Source: Puffinus mauretanicus
Lineage: Eukaryota; Chordata; Aves; Procellariiformes; Procellariidae
Reading direction: 5' to 3'
Length of the DNA stretch: 64,000 nucleotides
NCBI GenBank assembly: GCA_023333565.1
Contig: JAJKFH010001022.1
Span: 186,001 to 250,000 of the forward strand
In this document: piece by piece, positions 50,554 to 64,000 of the stretch
How positions within the stretch are numbered: the first letter of the stretch is position 1
How the letters are laid out: each line of letters opens with the position of its first letter
The notes under the pieces: generated by a model
Databases searched by the model: none
Told to the model about the DNA's origin: nothing
The model's input: only the letters and a program-made list of their open reading frames with translations
Position numbers and translations under genes: made by a program

Positions 50554-51481
50554 GGTGAGAATTCAGGCAGGCTTCTCCAGCGTGGAACAATGACTGTGAG
50601 AGCTTCCCTCTCCGCAGCGTGACATACAGGGTGGTTATTTCAGGAGTGAACGCAGAGAGAGTTAAGTTGAGGATAAATGATGCTTTGAAGTGAAGTGACA
50701 AGTTGACAGCGTAACATCCGAGAGACAGACAACACAACTTTCTGAACACGGTCCAACCCGGTAACTTTTGGACGACGACAGACAGAAAAGCCCTGGGAGC
50801 AGAAACTCCCGCACCCACAGCTTCCACCCAGGCACCACCGCATCCTCCCAGGCACCACCGCCAACGTTGCGCTGCCTTCCACGGCCGAGCGACCCCGTCG
50901 GGACCAAAACCAGCGACCCAGGGAGGGGTCTGCAGCCTGGGGGGATGGCAGAGGGGACGGGGCGCAAGAGAATGGGCCTGAAACACCAAAAACTTGATGT
51001 CTCTGTAAACCTATAAACCTGGTGTCTCTGTACACCCACAAAGCCGGTGGCTCTACAAACCCTACCCAAGGGGGGTCTAGGTGTGATTCACAATATTCTC
51101 TATTTTAGAGTCTTCCTCAAACCTCAGCCTTCCTCCTCATCAACTCCGTCGGGGAAAGCATAATTATTAATTACTATCATTATCTTTCAGAGTACCCTCA
51201 GCCGCCGGGCCCTGCTCAGGACACCCCCCCCAGGACACCGGGCCGGGCTCTCCGCCTCGCCAGGACCCCCGGGGAGCGGCAACGCCGAAAATAAAGGGGA
51301 AATAAATTAATACAGAGGCGCTTCCCCGCGCGGGAGGAAGGCGGCGAACCGCCGCGCCCGCCGCCGGGCCCACCCGGCCCTGGCCCGCCGCCGCGGCCCA
51401 GCCGGGCCGGGCCCCCGCGCCCCGCCCCGCCGCCGCCCGCCCTCGGACCCCCGGCCTAGGCCGCGCCCGGGCCCCGCTCAC

Positions 51482-51528
51482 CTGCTCGGCCGCTCGGCGC
51501 TGAACTCGGCCCCGCCGGACTCCGCCAT
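51482..51528 (-). CDS. KLHL26: KLHL26 exon 1 (start codon, residues 1-16)
   Basis: A 47-bp coding part reads MAESGGAEFSAERPS plus AG of a serine codon, then GTGAGC. The opening MAESGG and the ERP before the junction match the human N-terminus, which has about twelve more residues, mostly glycine, between them. The ATG is the first of the conserved frame and lies in GCGAAGATGGCGGAG. The exon is far too short to appear as an independent gene and was found by homology and by matching splice phase to exon 2 (phase 2). Confidence 0.93.
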
Positions 51529-51532
51529 CTTC
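51521..51532 (-). promoter_or_regulatory. KLHL26: TISU-like / YY1 element at the KLHL26 start codon
   Basis: The minus strand reads GAAGATGGCGGA, eleven of twelve positions of the TISU consensus SAASATGGCGGC. It retains the AAGATGGCGG core that YY1 binds. The ATG within it is the KLHL26 initiator. Confidence 0.62.
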
Positions 51533-51669
51533 GCTGCGCCGCCGCCGGGCCCCGAGCTGGGAGGCGGCGGGAGCCGCCGCGTTAAAGGCGCAGGAGCGAG
51601 CGGGGCCCGCGGCGGGCGGCGGGGACCGGGGAGCTGCTCCGCTCCCGCCGCCGGGCCTGGCGCCGCCCC

Positions 51670-52292
51670 GCCGCCACCGGGGCCTGTCACCGCCCCGCGG
51701 ATGAGGGGGCTCGGGGGCTGTCACTGCCCCACGGCCGCGGGGTCCCGGGGGCCTGTCGTCACCTCATAACTGAGGGGACCCGGGGGGCTGCCGCCTCCCC
51801 TCGGCTGAGGGGCTGTCACCTCACCATGGCTGAGGGGGCGCGGGGGGCTGCCATCACCCAGCTGAGGGGGCCCTGGGGCTGTGACTGCCCCACGGCTGAG
51901 GGGTCCCGCGGGGCTGTCACTGCCCCACAGCCACGGGGTCCCAGGGGGCTGTCACTGCCCCACAGCTATGGGGTCCCGCGGGGCTCTCACTCCCGCCCGG
52001 CTGAGAGGACCCAGGGGTCTCTCACTGCCCCACAGCTGAGGGAGCCCAGGGGGCTGTCACCTCCCCATGGCCACGGGGTCGCTGAGGGCTGTCGCTGCCC
52101 CATGGCTGAGAGGACCTGGGGGTCTGTCCCCATGCCTCGGCTGAGGGGTCCCGGGGGCTGTCGCCTCCCCACGGCTGAGGGGACTTGGGGGGGTCTGTCA
52201 CCACCCCACCGCTGAGGAGGTCTGGGGGGGTCTGTCACTGCCGCATGGCTGAGGGGTCCTGGGGGTCTGTCACCACCCCACAGGCTGCCATG
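51670..52292. repeat. 35-bp minisatellite upstream of KLHL26
   Basis: About 17 tandem, degenerate units of 33-37 bp, each built from CTGTCACTGCCCCA, then C(G/A)GCTGAGGGG, then TCCC(G/A)GGGGG. Single-base and phase differences between units mean it does not keep one reading frame, so the 129-residue open frame within it is fortuitous. The array begins about 140 bp upstream of the KLHL26 start codon and ends where unique sequence resumes at GGCTGCCATGGCTTC. Nine units keep an intact CTGTCA core. Confidence 0.92.
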
Positions 52293-52865
52293 GCTTCCTC
52301 ATGCCAGCACCCTCCAGCCGACCATTATCCAACAGCAGCCGATGGCCCCTGCCCGCGGCCTGCACCCGAGTGCTTAACACTTTCCCTCAGGATTTCACAG
52401 GCGATTCATTAAACGTCTCCTGCAGGGACCATCGTGTGCGCAACCAGCCCGGGACGGCGGGGACAACCCTGCTCCCCATCACCCTGGGGACGAAGCCTCC
52501 CGCCATGCCATCTGGACGATTATGGACCAGGTTTTATTGCCATAAGCGCTTTGTGCAAGAGCAACAGTACCCTCCAGAGGGTGCAGTCTTGTCGTCGGAG
52601 ATTGCAGCGCTCCGGCTGTGCCGTCTCGGTGCCAAAGATGCCTTCGCCGCCCCGCGTCCCCACACATGGTCAGCATCAGAGTCGCTCCCGGCTCTCCCCA
52701 AAGAGACCGGCGGAGATGAGGCCAAGCGTCGCGAGGTCCGTGTAATTTTTAAAGCCAGCGTGCATCTGGAGAGAGCGGACGGTCTAGAGGGCATTCCAGT
52801 CAGTGGAAATCAGGAAATTATTCATAGCAGTGGCTCTGCCAACGACCGGGGGTAAATTTCTTTGA

Positions 52866-52930
52866 TTTACCATGCCTCGGTGTCCACATCTGTATAAGGG
52901 AAAGGGGGAATTCGTACATGAGAATAAATG
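52866..52930 (+). repeat. Possible MIR-like relic
   Basis: TGCCTCGGTGTCCACATCTG followed by TATAAGGGAAAGGG follows the MIR segment TGCCTCAGTTTCCCCATCTGTAAAATGGGG. Short and diverged. Confidence 0.35.
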
Positions 52931-53104
52931 CACTTGGAAAGCCGTGAAAATACTCTTTCAAGTCAGCCTGATGAAAACTTCATGTTCTGGAGCCCTCTGC
53001 TTCAAGGAGAGCAATCTGTTTCAGAGGCGAAGCTGTGTATTTTTCTTATTTAAACCTTCTAAATCTGCTGGAGCATTAAAAATATTTGGCATTTCCACAG
53101 CACA

Positions 53105-53285
53105 TTTCATTCCCAGCTCCAAATGCATTTTACAGACATTCATTAATTAAGCCTTCTAAAACCTTTGGGAGAAAGGGAAGCAGTACTTATTAATTTGCTA
53201 TTTGTATTGCTGCAGCGCACGGAGACCCCAGCCAGGACCTCGGGGCCCTGTTGTTTTAGACCTGACCTACACAGAAGAGGAGATG
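53105..53285 (-). repeat. Ancient amniote MIR-type repeat
   Basis: ATTTGTATTGCTGCAGCGCA, CGGAGACCCCAGCCAGGACC and TCGGGGCCCTGTTGTTTTAG follow a repeat familiar from turtles and birds (ATTTGTATTGCAGTAGCACC, TAGAGGCCCCAACCAGGATC, GGGGCCCCATTGTGCTAGG). The same family as the copy near 40.85 kb, in the same orientation. Confidence 0.55.
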
Positions 53286-54159
53286 TCAGCACACCGAGGC
53301 GCGGGGAGAGCGGGAGGAGGCGCGGTGGACGCGGGAGAGGCAGCGGATGAAAGTTAATGCCGTAAGCCGTCGGCAGAGCCCGCAGCCGTCTGCCCCCAAC
53401 GTTTCACCCTGATGCCCTTTCTGCCGGGCAGTGCTGCCTGCAAGACGGAGCTGCAGGAGCGAGCGTGGCTCCCGCCCCAGCTCTCTCCCCACCTTGGCGG
53501 TTGCTCTGTGCATTTTGCCGGTGTTTGGGGGCTCCTGCCCCTCCTCACCACCCCCTCGCGCTTGTCCTGCTTCCTCAGACACCAGCTCTGCTTCATTTGA
53601 TACCTTCCGCTTTCTCCTGGGGCCGCTTTCTGTAGCTTTAGCTTTGCAGCACACCCTGCTCTTTAAAAGGTTTAAAATAAACGCTTTCGCTTTATTATTT
53701 TTAGGTCCATATAGATATTTTAAGTGCATCTATTTTGGTTCAATAAACGCACAGCAATAAAGCAGCCCTGCTGACGGCTAGCCCGGCCGGGCTGCCCACT
53801 CGCTGCGGACCTCTGCGTCCCAGGCGGGTCGGCGGATGGGAGCTGTGAACGTTACACCTCTGCTTCCCCTGCAGGAAAAACCAGGCTGTGCCGCATGCTG
53901 TAAATGCCTTTCACATGTTCCCCAGATCCCAGTTAAATTGAACCCCAGAAGGTCTCTCAAAGCATGAAAAATGCACTTATAAGATGCTGGAAGGAAGATG
54001 TATTCCATAACTACTCTGGTGACCAGGCGTGCTGACTTGCATCATGTGGAGAAGGAACCAAAAGGGGGGATTTCTTGTTATTTCATACTGCTGATGGGAT
54101 TTTATCTCTCACAGCAAATCCAGGAACTTTTTAGTTACCATTATTGTTTGATTTTATGG

Positions 54160-54360
54160 GCCATTTGATATTTATTTTTATTTCTATTCATTATTTGTTG
54201 AGTGCACTTAGCCCCTTCCCCAAGGAGCCTGCCTTATATCTAAGGTGATTTTTACGACCGGTGTTAGCACAGCGTCTGAGCAACTCACACAACTTTAATA
54301 TATTTATCCCGCACACACAGTATATCAAGGCAGCCCTGGTATTCCTACTGTGGAGAGCGG
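54160..54360 (-). repeat. Possible MIR/L2-like composite relic
   Basis: TTCATTATTTGTTGAGTGCA and CCCCAAGGAGCCTGCCTTAT resemble the antisense end of MIR-type repeats. The following CAGCGTCTGAGCAACTCACA and CTTTAATATATTTATCCCGC resemble a further old repeat segment (CAGCATCTGAGCACCTCACA, CTTTAATGTATTTATCCTC). Identification is tentative. Confidence 0.4.
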
Positions 54361-57300
54361 TGGTCTGCCCGTAAAATCACAAGTCTAACTTACTGGGTTA
54401 AAAAAAAAGAATAAACTCCAAACTATTTACATTCTTCTTCTTCTGATCTTCATTTTAAGCCATCAGGATGTATTTGAGTCATATTTTCACTTTCCCCCCC
54501 CACAAAACATGAGGTCTAGCAATGTACCTTTTACTGCAAGCCAAGCTCTCGCATATCCCACGACTCCCACAGCTGGGGCTTTAAAATCTGCGTCCAACAC
54601 TGTGAGACTAATGACAAAATCATGAGCTGGCAGCGCTGCCTTTTCCTCCGACCTTTTCGTTTCATCCTGCAAGCGCTCAGAAACAGGAATTCCTCACAGC
54701 TCGCAGCACTATCGGTCCACGCAGTTTGTGTTGGGTGGAGGAGGCAGACAGCTGGCCGCAACGAGCTTTTTTTCCCAATTCTTGCTAGATTTTCCCCAGC
54801 ACAACAAAGCCTCTCCGTTCCTTTATTTGCTATTGTTATGGAGGAGTCTGCGAGTGACCTCCCTCTCGCTCCCTGCCTCCGCACAGCATCGGTGACGAAC
54901 ACTGCTCCATGCGTGTCTGGAGGGTGCTGTGGGCTTTTTCGGTGCCCGTGCTTCTGCCTGGTTTTATTCCCTCTCGATTTCTGGTAGACTGCTCTCTGCT
55001 AATCCCTGTGTAATCCCAGCAAGCGCGTGAGCCCGGGGAGGGGTCGAGCATGCGGGCTGGGGTGCGTCTGCGTGTGCTGGCGGAGCCGGGGCTCTCCGTG
55101 TAAAGATGGGCCACGGCATCGCGTGAGCTGGTCCTTCTCGCTCCCTTTTATTGTGCCCCATCGGGAGACCCTGCCTGCACCTCCCCGCGGTTGTGTTCAG
55201 GCGTGAAGATGGTTTAGCTCCCCGAGACATTATCGGTCTCTCCTGGGAGGCTGGTGAAGGTGAGACGCCCTCTCCTTCCCCGCTTGAGCACCACCTCTGC
55301 CAGTTGCCACCGCAGATAACTCCATGGCTGAGACCGGCCACCAGCCCCGGGGGACGTGGGACCCCCAGCGATGCGGTGGTACCCGAGCCCCCCGGCAGGA
55401 TGAGGTCTGTAGGCTCCCACCCATCCTGGGGTGCAGACCAGCCCTGCAGGTCCCCGATCTCCTGCCGCAGAGCCGAACTGACAGAGCAGCCGTTGCCGAG
55501 ACTCCGGCAGGACACACCGGCCGAGCTGCCGGGATGGAGACGACCTGGCTCTTCGGCCAGGCTCCCACCCCGGGGCAGCGTTACCCGCCCCGCGGAGCAG
55601 CGGTGCCATCTCATCCAGCACAGATAGCGCACGCAGGTGCGTTGCCATGCCCTGCGCTGAAGAGCGAGCGGGAGCAGCAGGCGGGAGCGGGGAGCAGACA
55701 GCAGAGCCACGTGGGGTCTGGCTTGGGGGAAGGCTGAACACCTTCTTTTACGAGTCTTGGGCTCCTTCCACTCCCACGCACGGCGGGGCGAGCTGACGCA
55801 CGCGGCACCCGTGGGAACCGGCTCCCACGCCAGCTGGAGGTGTTGGCCGTCCCCAGCGCCGTTCGGCACCGGTGCAAGGCCACGATCCAGCAAATCCCCT
55901 CTGCACGTGCTGCAGTGTTAAGCACACGTGTCGTCCCCGAGAAATCAGGGGGATGGCTCCAGCGCCCGAAGGTGAGCAGGTGCTGCGCCGCACCGCCGCA
56001 CCGGCACTTAAGGGAGCCCGATTCCCATCCGCCCGGCCAAACCACAACCATACATCCCTGCTTTCCCTGACCAGCTTGGCTGCGCTCCTCACCTGGCAAA
56101 AGAACACACGGCAGCGAAAATAAACACGAAGGGAAGCGAAGCCCCTCATGGCCCGGGGAGCGAGGTCTGCGTTCCAAGAAGTAATGAAGCCCAGGGAATG
56201 GAAAATGCATGTCACTTGGCGGCGGGCTGGATGCGCGCAGGCGCTCTGCGCCGGCTGCCGAGAGGGTGCTTCGCCTCCACACGGCATCGCCACGGCACAG
56301 CAGCTGCGCCCGGTCCAGCCAGCGGCACCGCGCTGAACTCTGACATTTGAAGACGAAGAATAATTTGGCTTCATTAGCCTCCCCTTCCCCCCCGCCCCGA
56401 GCGGTCCCTCGAGCCGGGCTGGAATGTGCGTGGTAGGGACAGAACCAATCCCATTAGCACGAGGAGATTGTTTTTCGTTTGGTTTTGTTGTTGTTGAATC
56501 ACCCGTGGCTCTGCTTCTTTGGGGTAGGTCATAGGAAGGAGGACGGGGAGAGGAAACCCATGGATGTGTTTTTCCGGGTGGCCGTCCACGGCACAGCACT
56601 CCCCTGCCAGCCCCGCTGCCTGATTTCGGCAGCACCTTGAGGTTTCCATCTTTGAAGGCCATGTGAACTTTGCTGCTGGTCTAGGATGGTGTCCGGCGCG
56701 GTTCGAAGGAGCATCTGTAAGGGCAAGGGCTCAGCTCCCACGCGCGGCGTCAGGATGGTGCCGGGGCCAGCGGCGCTGCCGGAGCTCGCTTTCAACCCCC
56801 GCCCAACGCCCCACCCTGCATCCTCATCCTCGCTCCATCTCTGGATGGAGACTTACCTCCGTTGGGGTTAAAACTGAATTTACAGCTCTGTGTGTTGGTC
56901 TGGACAGCACCGGATTGCAGCCATGTGCTAGCAGGAGCCGGGCCAGGGGCAGCGAGAGGCAGCTGGAGCAGCTAAAAAATATCCTTTCCCCAGCTGAGAT
57001 AGGAGCCCAGGCTCTTTTTCCATCATCTTCCAAAGCCCTGCGCGGGCAGGGCCCAAACCCACTGTTCCCCCTGATTGTGCTTTCTCGTGGAAGACCCTCA
57101 GTCCTCCAACACGAGACAAGAAGAAGAAACCTCCCCCCGGCTGCTTTGCATCCAGCAGCAACTCCCCGGCACGCGAGCGGGAGGGAGTGCAGGGGAGCGA
57201 TGGCTGCAGACCCGGATGAACCAACACCATGTCCGCTCCGAGTCGGGAGAATCGGTCACAAACCGTAAAAATGGGGGTTGGCACACGTGTGTGCAAGGCA

Positions 57301-60117
57301 GGGACTTCTCGGAGTCCTTCCCCACCCTGCTGTCCAGGTCCTGGGCTTTCTGCCCTGTGCGCATCCCTGGACCGTGGACCCCAATGCTCTTCCCAAGCAG
57401 GGACGTCCCGGCGGGACACGGCACAGGGCTCCGGGCACCCGACAGTGGGACGAGGAGCTGCGAGCGCTCCCGCAGTCAGCCCTCGGCACGGGAAAGCGCG
57501 ATGAGAAGCAGGAGTGAACGACACTGTCGGGAGCAGACGGCAAGAGGGGAGGGAAATCCGTGCACAAATGCATTCGCCGCGTGGCCCGGCGCCTCAGCTG
57601 GAGTGTGCGAGCGGCGGTGGAGCCGGGCCAGCTCCCGGAGCTGAGATTTGCAGGGGGGGAGAGAGGAGGGGGCATTTTCTGGAGGTAGGAGCAGCAGCTC
57701 AACGCAGCCGCAGAGAAAGCAGCTGGGGGGGTGCCGCCGAACCCAACCGCGGCCGGCGAGACCCCCGCAACCCTCGGCACCCGCTGCCAGCACGGAGGCC
57801 GAGCGACAGCATCTCACGAGCGGGGAGATGCTGCGGGGGTCCGTGGTGGAGGCGTGGGGGGCAGCTCGCTGGCCTCCCCCTGCTTTTTGAGGCCGCTTCT
57901 TGCCGCAGCGTGGCTAACAGTCCCCACCTACCAGCCTGCGATTTCTTGCCGACCTGTGGCTGGGCGAGCGTGGGTGCGCAGATGCTCGCTGCGAGGACGC
58001 AACCCACCGTGGACTCCTGGTCCCCGAAGCCCTCGCCGCCGGCCATGGGATGGAGGGTGCGATTCCGCCGTGGGCTGGCTTGCCCGTTGCTCTTCTCTTT
58101 GCCGATGGGGCCACACACCGTGAATTTTGCTTCCCCCATGAAAAAATAAAAGAAGGAGCGAGAAGGAAAAGGCGTCGGATGGAAAACACCCTGGCTGCCT
58201 GCTGGGGGGAGTGGAACCAGCTAATTTCATGCGTCTCCTTCTCGTTAGAGTGGGGTCCCTCCTCACCTGCTCCTGGGCACGGTTTCCTGCACCCCGAGCC
58301 AGCAACAAGGAATCTGACTCCAGTTTAAAGGCGAGGAGCTTGTCCACGGTTTGTAGCCCGGCTCCCATCCCAGGAGGGGACCCGCTCGGAGCCGCTGCCC
58401 GCGGCGGGCAGGGTTTACCAGCTGTCTGCACCGATCTTGTGCCCTGCCACCTCCCTCTGCACCAGCCCATGGCAGGGGGATGCAAAGACCCCTGTGTTGG
58501 GGGTCTCACCCCCGGGCAGCACCTTCCCGGGGTTGCCCTGTTTGCTCCTGCTTGCACCCAACCGCTGCTCCATCACCGCAGGGTGCCTGGGGGCGAGCAG
58601 CTGCCAGCACCCTCGCCCAGCCCATAACAGGGCTCAGCACTGATGCCCTGGGCTCCGTATGGAAAATTCCGGAGAAAGACACCCCCTGACACGCCATCCG
58701 GGGGGGACCTGGTGGCTTTGCCCTGGCCGGGGGGCTCTTCCCTCTGGGTCATCCACTTGCACCTACCCCAAAAGCTGCTCGGCGCTGGGCTCCCATCTCT
58801 CAGCCCTTCCCTCTCATCCTGCTGGCCCCCGACACCCCCCTGCCCACCCTGGGACCCCGAGGCACCCAGCTGCCTGCCGAGGACACCGTGCAAGCCTCCA
58901 AATCCCATCGCCCGGGCAATGCGGCCATGGCACACACGCTGCCAGCCAGCGCTGCCCGGAGCATCCTCCGCCCAGCTCCCCGCCTGCTGCCCGGGCAGGG
59001 CAGGCAGCTGAAAACACCACCCCTCTCCCCTCCGTTTAGCGAGCTGAGCCCAGCCCGCAGAGCGCAGCATCCCCCTCCAGCCCCCGGCATTGCCGCACTG
59101 CGTGGGGGTGACCTTGCACCCCCAATTTAGGGCCAGGTGGGGGCCGTGCTGCAGCGGCAGAGGCTGCTGGCAGGCAGCGGACCATGCTCTGCATCCCTTT
59201 TGGAGATCCTTCTTTGGCTGCGACTCGCGCCGAGCACCCCAGCATCCCTCCGCAGCCCTCCCCGGGGCCGGGCAGCACCTCCTCGTCCCCGGCTCTGCAT
59301 CCTGGAGAAAACAAGCAGCTGAGGCCAGCACCAGCCCCGGCTCCTCGGGGGCCCCGCGCCGCTGCTGGCTCCGAGGATGGGACCCCGCTGAGCTACTGAA
59401 GTGCTAAAAACGAGCCTCCAGGCCCTTGCGTGAGCTTTTGTGTCGTGCTTGGCATGGGGAGAGCTCGGCTGTGGCGTGGACGCGGGCGCCGCGCCAGGAA
59501 AAACACACGCCGCGGGGGAAAGGTGGGCGCGTGCACGTGCGAGCACGTCCCAGCCCTCGAGCTCGGGCAGCCGCAGCGTGTTACGCTGACGTGTCGCGCG
59601 CGTGCACGGCCTGATTTACGCTTTGCTTCCTCAAAATGGGCGCCCGGGTGATTTTCAGTGGGAAAAGCCCTCGTTCCCCAGCCCTTCTTTATATGCACGC
59701 GTGAGCACGCGCATGCAAACCTCCCCGTTGCCGTGTCTCAGCCTCCTCTTCCTCGCGGCTGATGGGTGGATGTGTTGGGGTGCGTGGTCCCCCGCCCACC
59801 CTCCCAGCACCCACTGAGCCCACCCCCCCCACGGGCGTTGGTACCAGCTCCCCAAGGAACGCAGCATCTCCTTGCACGCTTGATGCTGAACCTCTCGATC
59901 CGGCGACTCCGCGGCAGAGGAGCGTCGCTTCATGGCCGCGCAAAGCAGCCCAGGCAGGGGCTTTCTCTCCGTTTTGCCGGAGGTTTCATCCTGGCTCAGC
60001 TTGCAAAGACAGGACGGCGAGCGGGGAACGGACCTGCGCCCTCCCGCCGGCCCCGCGCGGGGGCTGGTGACGGGCACCCCGTGAAGCCACCGACTCGTGC
60101 GGGTCTGGTACAAACCT

Positions 60118-60123
60118 TTTATT
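60118..60123 (-). other. TMEM59L: Candidate TMEM59L polyadenylation signal
   Basis: The only canonical AATAAA I find on the minus strand between the TMEM59L stop codon and 60.1 kb, about 1.7 kb past the stop. It is followed within 30 bases by GT-rich sequence (GGTTTGTACC, then GTCGGTGG), as expected of a cleavage site. Confidence 0.55.
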
Positions 60124-62832
<2,709 letters not shown>

Positions 62833-62861
62833 TCAGACCCGAGAAGCGGGTAATTTGTTTA

Positions 62862-64000
<1,139 letters not shown>

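Larger units (their letters stand above)
39710..51481 (-). other. KLHL26: KLHL26 intron 1 (about 11.8 kb)
   Basis: This intron connects the short N-terminal exon to the BTB exon, splitting a serine codon (AG|C). It is AT-rich over most of its length and turns GC-rich in the last few hundred bases at the CpG island. It contains an (ATT)n-headed ancient repeat near 40.84 kb, a run of 19 A at 50535-50553 and a possible MIR-like relic near 45.8 kb. I recognise no exon or RNA gene. The longer open frames (for example 44082-44582 and 50402-50989) show no domain. Confidence 0.88.
51180..51720. promoter_or_regulatory. KLHL26: CpG island promoter of KLHL26
   Basis: This very CG-rich block surrounds KLHL26 exon 1. 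No TATA box is seen upstream of the ATG on the minus strand. The start codon lies in a YY1/TISU-like element, and CCGCCCC/CCCCGCC GC-box sequences occur on both sides of it. The right edge runs into the 35-bp minisatellite. Limits were judged by eye. Confidence 0.87.
52300..60110. other. GC-rich intergenic region between TMEM59L and KLHL26
   Basis: Nearly 8 kb without a recognisable gene. It is strikingly richer in G+C than the left part of the window. Several open frames of 100-300 residues overlap each other on both strands with arginine-, proline- and alanine-rich translations, as expected from GC richness. No known domain, splice-consistent exon chain or RNA gene is seen. It carries possible MIR-like relics near 52.87, 53.2 and 54.2 kb and alternating purine-pyrimidine tracts near 59.5-59.7 kb. 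Confidence 0.72.

Noticed and set aside
51826..52215. 129-residue repetitive open frame (MAEGARGAAITQLRGPWG...)
   Set aside because: It is a chance reading of the 35-bp minisatellite. Unit lengths vary so the repeat does not keep one frame, and start context and homology are lacking.

Overview
The window is eukaryotic genomic DNA from a sauropsid, most likely a bird. The coding content is split into phase-consistent vertebrate exons with GT-AG introns. Two promoters sit in dense CpG islands. There is a CR1-like LINE fragment and several worn MIR-like interspersed repeats, and no prokaryotic gene structure. Three genes are recognisable by protein sequence, all on the minus strand: TMEM59L (C-terminal exons only), KLHL26 (complete CDS, 3 exons) and CRTC1 (exons 1 and 2 only). 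Read along the minus strand the order is TMEM59L > KLHL26 > CRTC1, the same order and orientation as on human 19p13.11. The window is therefore a conserved syntenic block, not an accessory island.

Layout from left to right. 1-3380: part of CRTC1 intron 2. 3381-3497: CRTC1 exon 2. 3498-23513: 20-kb CRTC1 intron 1, AT-rich until the CpG island begins near 22.5 kb, with a GC-rich minisatellite at its promoter-proximal end. 23514-23639: CRTC1 exon 1 and ATG. To about 24.15 kb: CRTC1 promoter with five NRF1-like sites. 24.15-33.2 kb: intergenic. 33.2-34.8 kb: probable KLHL26 3'UTR. 34794-36375, 39527-39709 and 51482-51528: KLHL26 coding exons 3, 2 and 1. 51.2-52.3 kb: KLHL26 CpG-island promoter and an abutting 35-bp minisatellite. 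52.3-60.1 kb: GC-rich intergenic DNA with no recognisable gene. About 60.12-61.82 kb: probable TMEM59L 3'UTR. 61824-63287: five TMEM59L exons. 63288-64000: TMEM59L intron; the upstream exons lie beyond the window.

The genes do unrelated jobs: CRTC1 is a CREB co-activator, KLHL26 a BTB-Kelch adaptor predicted to work with Cullin-3, and TMEM59L a neuronal Golgi/endosomal membrane protein. They share architecture rather than a pathway. CRTC1 and KLHL26 are TATA-less CpG-island genes whose start codons both lie inside a YY1/TISU-type AAGATGGCGG element, which suggests short leaders and a similar initiation mode.

No previously undescribed gene system is evident. The observations most worth checking are the paired TISU starts, the alternating NRF1-site array, the promoter-flanking minisatellites (one carrying nine CTGTCA cores), a tandem splice donor in TMEM59L that would terminate the protein just before its membrane span, and an alternative in-frame start in KLHL26. 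Base composition steps up sharply near 51 kb. The many long overlapping open frames to the right of that point are best explained by high GC.
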